In this document: positions 7,606-11,289 of the stretch, piece by piece | Numbering within the stretch: position 1 is the first letter of the stretch | How the letters are laid out: each line of letters opens with the position of its first letter | Assembly (NCBI GenBank): GCA_017958245.1 | Contig: JAGDDC010000052.1 | Span: 1-11,289 of the forward strand | Origin: Lachnospiraceae bacterium | GTDB lineage: Bacteria > Bacillota_A > Clostridia > Lachnospirales > Lachnospiraceae | Direction: 5' to 3' | Length of the DNA: 11,289 nt | Notes under the pieces: model-generated | Told to the model about the DNA's origin: nothing | What the model saw: the letters and a program-made list of their open reading frames with translations, nothing else | Database searches by the model: none | Translations under genes and position numbers: made by a program

Positions 7606-7846
7606 CGGTCACCCAAAGGTGCGGCAAGACTTAAGCGGGGCGCGAAGATTTTGACAAGAGGATGGTTTGAGGGCAGATCCCTCAAGTTTCGTCGGTGCCG
7701 CGGCAGGCACGACACCGATCCATGCAGCAGTTTACGGGACCGTTGCAGGCAACAGATCGAAGACTGTTACCTGCAGCAGCCTGAAGGCTGTTACTGGCAG
7801 CAACCTGGCGGTTGCTACAGGAAATGCCTGCGGAAAGGTACAGAGT
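7606..7846 (+). other. Structured gap between dnaE and pfkA (leader RNA or unusual N-terminal extension)
   Basis: No recognisable gene lies in these 241 bases, but they are not featureless. TTGAGGG (7667-7673) pairs with CCCTCAA (7679-7685) over a five-base loop. Bases 7691-7699 pair with 7706-7713 around a six-base loop, with one bulged base. Four 24-base repeats (7738-7833), each able to form a small hairpin, run to the Shine-Dalgarno region of pfkA. None of the hairpins has a convincing T-tail, so I do not call a terminator. The pfkA frame is open from 7655, so an alternative TTG start at 7667 would make most of this region a 60-residue N-terminal extension. I match it to no known riboswitch or leader. 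Confidence 0.45.
7738..7833 (+). repeat. Four degenerate 24-base tandem repeats upstream of pfkA
   Basis: Units at 7738-7761, 7762-7785, 7786-7809 and 7810-7833 share the pattern G-G/A-C/T-T/C-GTT-x-C near their start and a CAGCAACCTG-like segment later. Units 2 and 3 are most alike. Read in the pfkA frame they give an octapeptide pattern: TVAGNRSK, TVTCSSLK, AVTGSNLA, VATGNACG. Unit 3 and the start of unit 4 also form the hairpin AGCAACC-TGGC-GGTTGCT (7799-7816). Confidence 0.6.
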
Positions 7847-9997
7847 ATGGCGGAAAGAAAGAAGAAAACTGAAAGCACAGCAAAGAAGAGCACAGTTTCA
7901 AAGACAAAGGAGCAGAACGGCCTGAACGTCGCGAAGCCCGCGTCGGTTTCAAAGCCCTGCAAGGTAAAGACCATAGGAGTCTTAACGAGCGGCGGCGACG
8001 CGCCCGGCATGAACGCCACCATACGTGCGGTCGTCAGATCGGCCATATCGTACGGCATGAAGGTAAAGGGCATATACAGGGGCTTCTCGGGTCTGATCTA
8101 TGAGGAGTTCGTGAACCTTGAATCCGACAGCGTATCGGATATCCTTCAGAGAGGAGGAACCTTCCTCTACACCGCGAGATGTCCCGAGATGATCACGAAG
8201 GAGGGACAGGACCGCGCTGCTGCCATGTGCAAGAAGCACGGGATCGATGCCCTTGTGATCATAGGAGGAGACGGATCCTTCCGCGGAGCGCTCTCGCTGG
8301 CACAGAGAGGGATCAACGTCATAGGCGTTCCGGGGACCATCGACCTCGACATAGCCTGCACCGAGTACACGATAGGCTTTGACACGGCGGTGAACACCGC
8401 TATGGACGCCATAGACAAGATCAGGGACAGTTCGACCTCCCACGAGCGATGCAGTATCATCGAGGTCATGGGAAGGCACGCGGGCTACATAGCTCTGTGG
8501 TGCGGTATCGCAAACGGAGCTGAGGCGGTCCTCTCGACCGAGCTCTACAATTACGAGGAGCAGAAGCTGATCGAGGACATAAAGAAAAAGCGTGAGAACG
8601 GCAGAAAGCACTACATCATCATCAACGCCGAGGGCATAGGCGACTCGGAGGGCATGGCAAAGCGTATAGAGTACGCGACCGGAGTGCCCACTTCGGCGAC
8701 GATACTCGGATACCTGCAGAGGGGCGGCAGTCCGACCTGTAAGGACAGGGTGTACGCATCGGCGATGGGAGCCAAGGCCGTAGACATACTGAAAAACGGC
8801 GGAGAGAAGAGAGTCATAGCCTACAAGAACGGTGAGTTCGTGGACTACGACATGGAGGAAGCCCTCTCCATGAAGAAGACCCTTGACCCCCACATGGTGG
8901 CGATGCTCGGAAGGCTCACAAGAAAGGGCGATTCAAAGACCATGGCCTTCGAGGGCATGCTTCCCGCGGATGATACGGACGAGATAAAGAAGCCCAAGGG
9001 CAGAGGCACAAAGACCGTCAAGACCATAGGCATCATGACGAGCGGCGAGGACGCACCCGGCATGAACGCAGCCATCCGTGCCGTGGTAAGATCTGCGATC
9101 GGCTATGACATGAAGGTCTGGGGCATATACAGAGGATATGCCGGACTTCTCGAAAAGGACGCGCTTGAGATGTCGAACAAGACCATGTCCGAGACCGTGC
9201 AGAAGGGCGGCACGCTGCTGCTCGCGGCCGACAGCCCCGAGATACACACCAAGGAGGGCAGGGAGAAGACCGTCAAATGCATAAAGGAGATGGGGATCGA
9301 CGCTCTCGTCGTGATAGGAAACAACGACTCGCTGAAGGTGGCGGGTGAGCTCGCAAACCTCGGAGTCAACGTTGTGGGCATCCCTGCGACCATTGACCTC
9401 GACGTGGCATGCACAGAGTACACTGTAGGGTTTGACACGGCGGTCAACACCGCGATGCGCGCCATCGACAAGATCAGGGACACTTCCGCGTCCCACGAGA
9501 GATGCAGCATCATAGAGGTTGCGGGTGAGAGATCGGCTTACAATGCGCTCTGGTGCGGTATCGCAAACGGCGCTGAGGACGTTGTAACGGAGCGCGGTTC
9601 GGACCGCGACGAGCAGAGGATCATTTCCGACATCATAAGCAAGAAGAGGCTCGGGAAGAAGCTTCATCTGATCGTAAACTCGGAGAGCGTGGGACACTCA
9701 AAAAGCCTCGCAAAGAACATCGAGTTCGCGACAGGTCTCGAAGCGAGAGCCACGATACTCGGACAGCTCCAGAGAGGCGGAACGCCCTCGTGCATGGACA
9801 GAGTTTTCGCTTCATCGATGGGCGGAAAGGCCGTGGAGGTCCTGAGGGCCGGCGGCTCAAACAGGATCATCGCTTATGACAACGGAGAGTTCGTCGATTT
9901 CGACATCAAGGAGGCGCTCGGCATGACGAAGTCCCTCGACTCCTACATGGTAGCGCTCGCAAGAAAGCTCTCCAGGAAATACACCGATGAAGAGTGA
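7847..9997 (+). CDS. pfkA: Tandem-duplicated 6-phosphofructokinase (active N-half, degenerate C-half)
   Basis: ATP-dependent phosphofructokinase converts fructose 6-phosphate to fructose 1,6-bisphosphate, the committed glycolytic step. Bacterial PfkA is about 320 residues; this product has 716 and holds two PFK cores (41-360 and 392-711) joined by a charged linker of about 31 residues, after a Lys-rich 40-residue N-terminus. E. coli numbers are in brackets. Half 1 keeps T-S-G-G-D (47-51), Arg111 [72], G-G-D-G-S (140-144), P-G-T-I-D-L-D (162-168) with catalytic Asp166 [127], Arg201 [162], M-G-R (208-210), Glu262 [222] and Arg292 [252], but has Ser283 for Arg [243] and Tyr289 for His [249]. Half 2 has T-S-G-E-D, Asp462 [72], G-N-N-D-S, A-G-E for M-G-R and Gln640 [249], yet keeps Arg552 [162] and Arg634 [243]. 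GGDGS and PGTID mark half 1 as ATP-type, not PPi-type. The chosen ATG has AAAGG (7834-7838) eight bases upstream; TTG at 7667 is the alternative start. Confidence 0.93.
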   Translation: MAERKKKTESTAKKSTVSKTKEQNGLNVAKPASVSKPCKVKTIGVLTSGGDAPGMNATIRAVVRSAISYGMKVKGIYRGFSGLIYEEFVNLESDSVSDILQRGGTFLYTARCPEMITKEGQDRAAAMCKKHGIDALVIIGGDGSFRGALSLAQRGINVIGVPGTIDLDIACTEYTIGFDTAVNTAMDAIDKIRDSSTSHERCSIIEVMGRHAGYIALWCGIANGAEAVLSTELYNYEEQKLIEDIKKKRENGRKHYIIINAEGIGDSEGMAKRIEYATGVPTSATILGYLQRGGSPTCKDRVYASAMGAKAVDILKNGGEKRVIAYKNGEFVDYDMEEALSMKKTLDPHMVAMLGRLTRKGDSKTMAFEGMLPADDTDEIKKPKGRGTKTVKTIGIMTSGEDAPGMNAAIRAVVRSAIGYDMKVWGIYRGYAGLLEKDALEMSNKTMSETVQKGGTLLLAADSPEIHTKEGREKTVKCIKEMGIDALVVIGNNDSLKVAGELANLGVNVVGIPATIDLDVACTEYTVGFDTAVNTAMRAIDKIRDTSASHERCSIIEVAGERSAYNALWCGIANGAEDVVTERGSDRDEQRIISDIISKKRLGKKLHLIVNSESVGHSKSLAKNIEFATGLEARATILGQLQRGGTPSCMDRVFASSMGGKAVEVLRAGGSNRIIAYDNGEFVDFDIKEALGMTKSLDSYMVALARKLSRKYTDEE
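7967..8926 (+). repeat. Internal duplication in pfkA, copy 1
   Basis: Codons 41-360 of the fused PFK gene. They align with copy 2 (9020-9979) at a constant offset of 1053 bases (351 codons), with no insertion or deletion seen at any anchor motif. DNA-level similarity is still clear, e.g. a shared TGGTGCGGTATCGCAAACGG. This copy encodes the catalytically competent half. Confidence 0.9.
9020..9979 (+). repeat. Internal duplication in pfkA, copy 2
   Basis: Codons 392-711 of the fused PFK gene, the second copy of the 960-base duplication. It carries the substitutions that remove ATP-binding and fructose 6-phosphate-binding residues while the fold-determining sequence stays close to copy 1. Confidence 0.9.
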
Positions 9998-10036
9998 TGA
10001 TCAGACAAAAAAGACAGGAAGGTAAAGGCACCGCAA

Positions 10037-11289
10037 ATGAATATATGTGAACAGTGAAAAAACGAACTCGGAGTCAGGCTCGAGCAGGTGGAAGCCACAG
10101 TCAAACTGATAGATGAGGGCAACACGATACCCTTCATCGCCAGATACCGTAAGGAAGTGACGGGAGGTCTCAACGACGAGGTCCTTCGTACCCTGAACGA
10201 GAGGCTTCTCTATCTGAGAAACCTCGAGGAGAAGAAGGAGCAGGTGCTCGCGAGCATCGAGGAGCAGGGCAAGCTCACCGACGAGCTCAAGGCACAGATC
10301 CTCGCAGCGACCACCCTCGTAGTGGTGGAAGACCTGTACAGACCTTACAGACCTAAGAGAAGGACGAGGGCCACGATCGCGATCGAGAAGGGCCTCGAGC
10401 CTCTGGCGGACATCATCATCGCTCAGGAGGTGACAGAGCCTCTCGAGAAGATCGCCGCAGACTATATAGATCCCGAAAAGGAAGTAAAGACGGCGGAGGA
10501 GGCCATAGCCGGAGCTCTCGACATCATCGCAGAGAGGATCTCGGATGAGGCCGACTACAGGATCCATATCAGGAAGCTCACCGCCGAGGGCGGCACCGTA
10601 AGTTCGAGCGCAAAGGACGAGAAAGCGCAGTCTGTTTACGAGATGTACTACAACTTCAGCGAGGGCATAGAGAAGATCGTGGGCCACAGGGTGCTCGCTC
10701 TCAACCGCGGCGAGGCGGAGAAGTTCCTCACCGTCAAGATCAACGCCCCCGAGGACAGGATCATAGACTACCTCGCAAAGAACGTCATAAAGAACGACAA
10801 CGAGTACACGAAGCAGCCTCTGCTCGATACCATAAAGGACAGCTATACGAGGCTCATAGCGCCCGCGATAGAGCGTGAGATCAGGAACGACCTCACGGAG
10901 AAGGCAGAGGACGGCGCGATCAAGGTCTTCGGAAAGAACCTCGCCCAGCTCCTCATGCAGCCTCCCGTTGCGGGAAGGTTCGTGCTCGGATGGGACCCCG
11001 CTTTCAGGACGGGCTGCAAGCTCGCAGTCGTGGATCCCACCGGCAAGGTGCTCGACACCGTGGTCGTATATCCCACGGCGCCGCAGTTCAAGGTTGAAGA
11101 GACAAAGAGGATCGTAAAGAACCTCATTAGAAAGTACCACATCTCGCTGATCTCGGTCGGCAACGGCACGGCATCGCGCGAGTCCGAGCAGGTCATAGTG
11201 GAGATGTTAAAGGAGATCGAGGCGCCCGTCAGGTACGCGATAGTCAACGAGGCAGGAGCTTCCGTGTATTCGGCGAGCAAGCTCGCGAC
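10037..11289 (+). CDS. tex: Tex-family RNA-binding transcription accessory protein, N-terminal part, with an in-frame TGA at codon 7
   Basis: Tex proteins are conserved cytoplasmic nucleic-acid-binding proteins with an N-terminal helical region, a YqgF/RuvX-like domain, helix-hairpin-helix motifs and a C-terminal S1 domain; they affect transcription and stress tolerance. Frame 10037-11289 encodes 417 codons before the window ends, roughly the first half. Recognisable parts are L-I-D-E-G-N-T-I-P-F-I-A-R-Y-R-K-E, E-D-L-Y-R-P-Y-R-P-K-R-R-T-R, G-W-D-P-A-F-R-T-G-C-K and N-E-A-G-A-S-V-Y-S-A-S. The N-terminus reads M-N-I-C-E-Q-stop-K-N-E-L-G-V-R-L-E-Q-V-E-A, matching the usual Tex start in register, but codon 7 is TGA (10055-10057). 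AAAGG (10024-10028) lies eight bases before the ATG. The next in-frame start candidate, GTG at 10088, lacks a Shine-Dalgarno and would drop the first 17 codons. Either a recent nonsense mutation, a sequencing error or downstream initiation applies. It lies 39 bases after pfkA. Confidence 0.85.

Noticed and set aside
7651..7676. Promoter at a perfect TTGACA before pfkA
   Set aside because: No -10-like hexamer is found 16-18 bases downstream (the sequence there is CAGATC-like), so the -35 match alone is not enough.
7651..7872. Separate 73-codon ORF rich in Cys and Gln repeats between dnaE and pfkA
   Set aside because: It starts with TTG, overlaps the pfkA start in another frame, and its repeat pattern simply follows from the 24-base DNA repeats. 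No similarity to a known small protein is apparent.
10055..10057. UGA recoding (Trp, Gly or selenocysteine) in tex
   Set aside because: whiA, dnaE and pfkA end naturally at TGA and Trp uses TGG. Tex has no redox Cys at this position and no convincing SECIS-like hairpin follows the codon.
10047..10063. GTG start at 10047 with slippage on the A6 run restoring the tex frame
   Set aside because: One extra A would give an open frame, but the Shine-Dalgarno is too far (about 18 bases) and the ATG 10037 frame already matches the Tex N-terminus in register on both sides of the stop.
10001..11140. Long minus-strand ORFs (for example 10001-11140, 7982-8893, 8933-9697)
   Set aside because: They lie opposite well-recognised genes and arise from GC-rich codon bias; the two over pfkA mirror its internal duplication. 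None shows family motifs.
1..11289. CRISPR arrays, tRNA or rRNA genes, insertion sequences, phage or defence genes
   Set aside because: None were seen on either strand; the window is almost fully occupied by housekeeping genes with short gaps.

Overview
The window reads as a chromosomal, non-mobile stretch of a GC-rich member of the Clostridia, probably in or near the Lachnospiraceae. That call rests on the gene order (ROK glucokinase, murB, whiA, HPr-like gene, then dnaE and pfkA), on PfkA sequence traits such as T-I-D-L-D, and on heavy use of AGG/AGA (Arg) and ATA (Ile) codons. It is recall of family patterns, not a search. All genes are on the + strand. UGA is a normal stop here (whiA, dnaE and pfkA end with it), so the standard bacterial code applies.

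Layout. 1-115: the last 37 residues of a ROK-family sugar kinase. 116-282: an AT-rich intergenic region with a candidate promoter and phased palindromes. 283-2497: murB (UDP-MurNAc synthesis), whiA (DNA-binding regulator) and a small HPr-fold protein whose residue 15 is Asp rather than the PTS His while Ser46 is kept, i.e. a Crh-like regulator. A strong intrinsic terminator (2501-2541) closes this unit. A new promoter just downstream drives a membrane-anchored polysaccharide deacetylase-like protein, followed closely by dnaE (replicative polymerase alpha subunit), a structured 241-base gap, a 6-phosphofructokinase gene and the first 417 codons of tex, which runs off the window.

The most unusual object is the phosphofructokinase (7847-9997). 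It is an in-frame tandem duplication of a complete bacterial PfkA, with the two halves aligning at a constant offset of 351 codons without an indel. The N-terminal half keeps nearly all catalytic residues. The C-terminal half has lost the ATP loop (GGDGS to GNNDS), the Arg72 equivalent (now Asp) and the MGR motif (now AGE). The two Arg residues that a PFK subunit lends to its neighbour's active site are both kept in the dead half, while one of them is lost (to Ser) in the live half. This looks like a bacterial parallel to the eukaryotic PFK-1 plan of a catalytic half plus a regulatory half.

Other points of note: tex has an in-frame TGA at codon 7 with an otherwise intact reading frame; rapZ and yvcK are not between murB and whiA; and four degenerate 24-base repeats lie directly upstream of the pfkA start. 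A glucokinase, a Crh-like protein and a remodelled PFK in one neighbourhood suggests local emphasis on control of glucose entry and glycolytic flux, although each gene also fits its usual conserved clostridial position.
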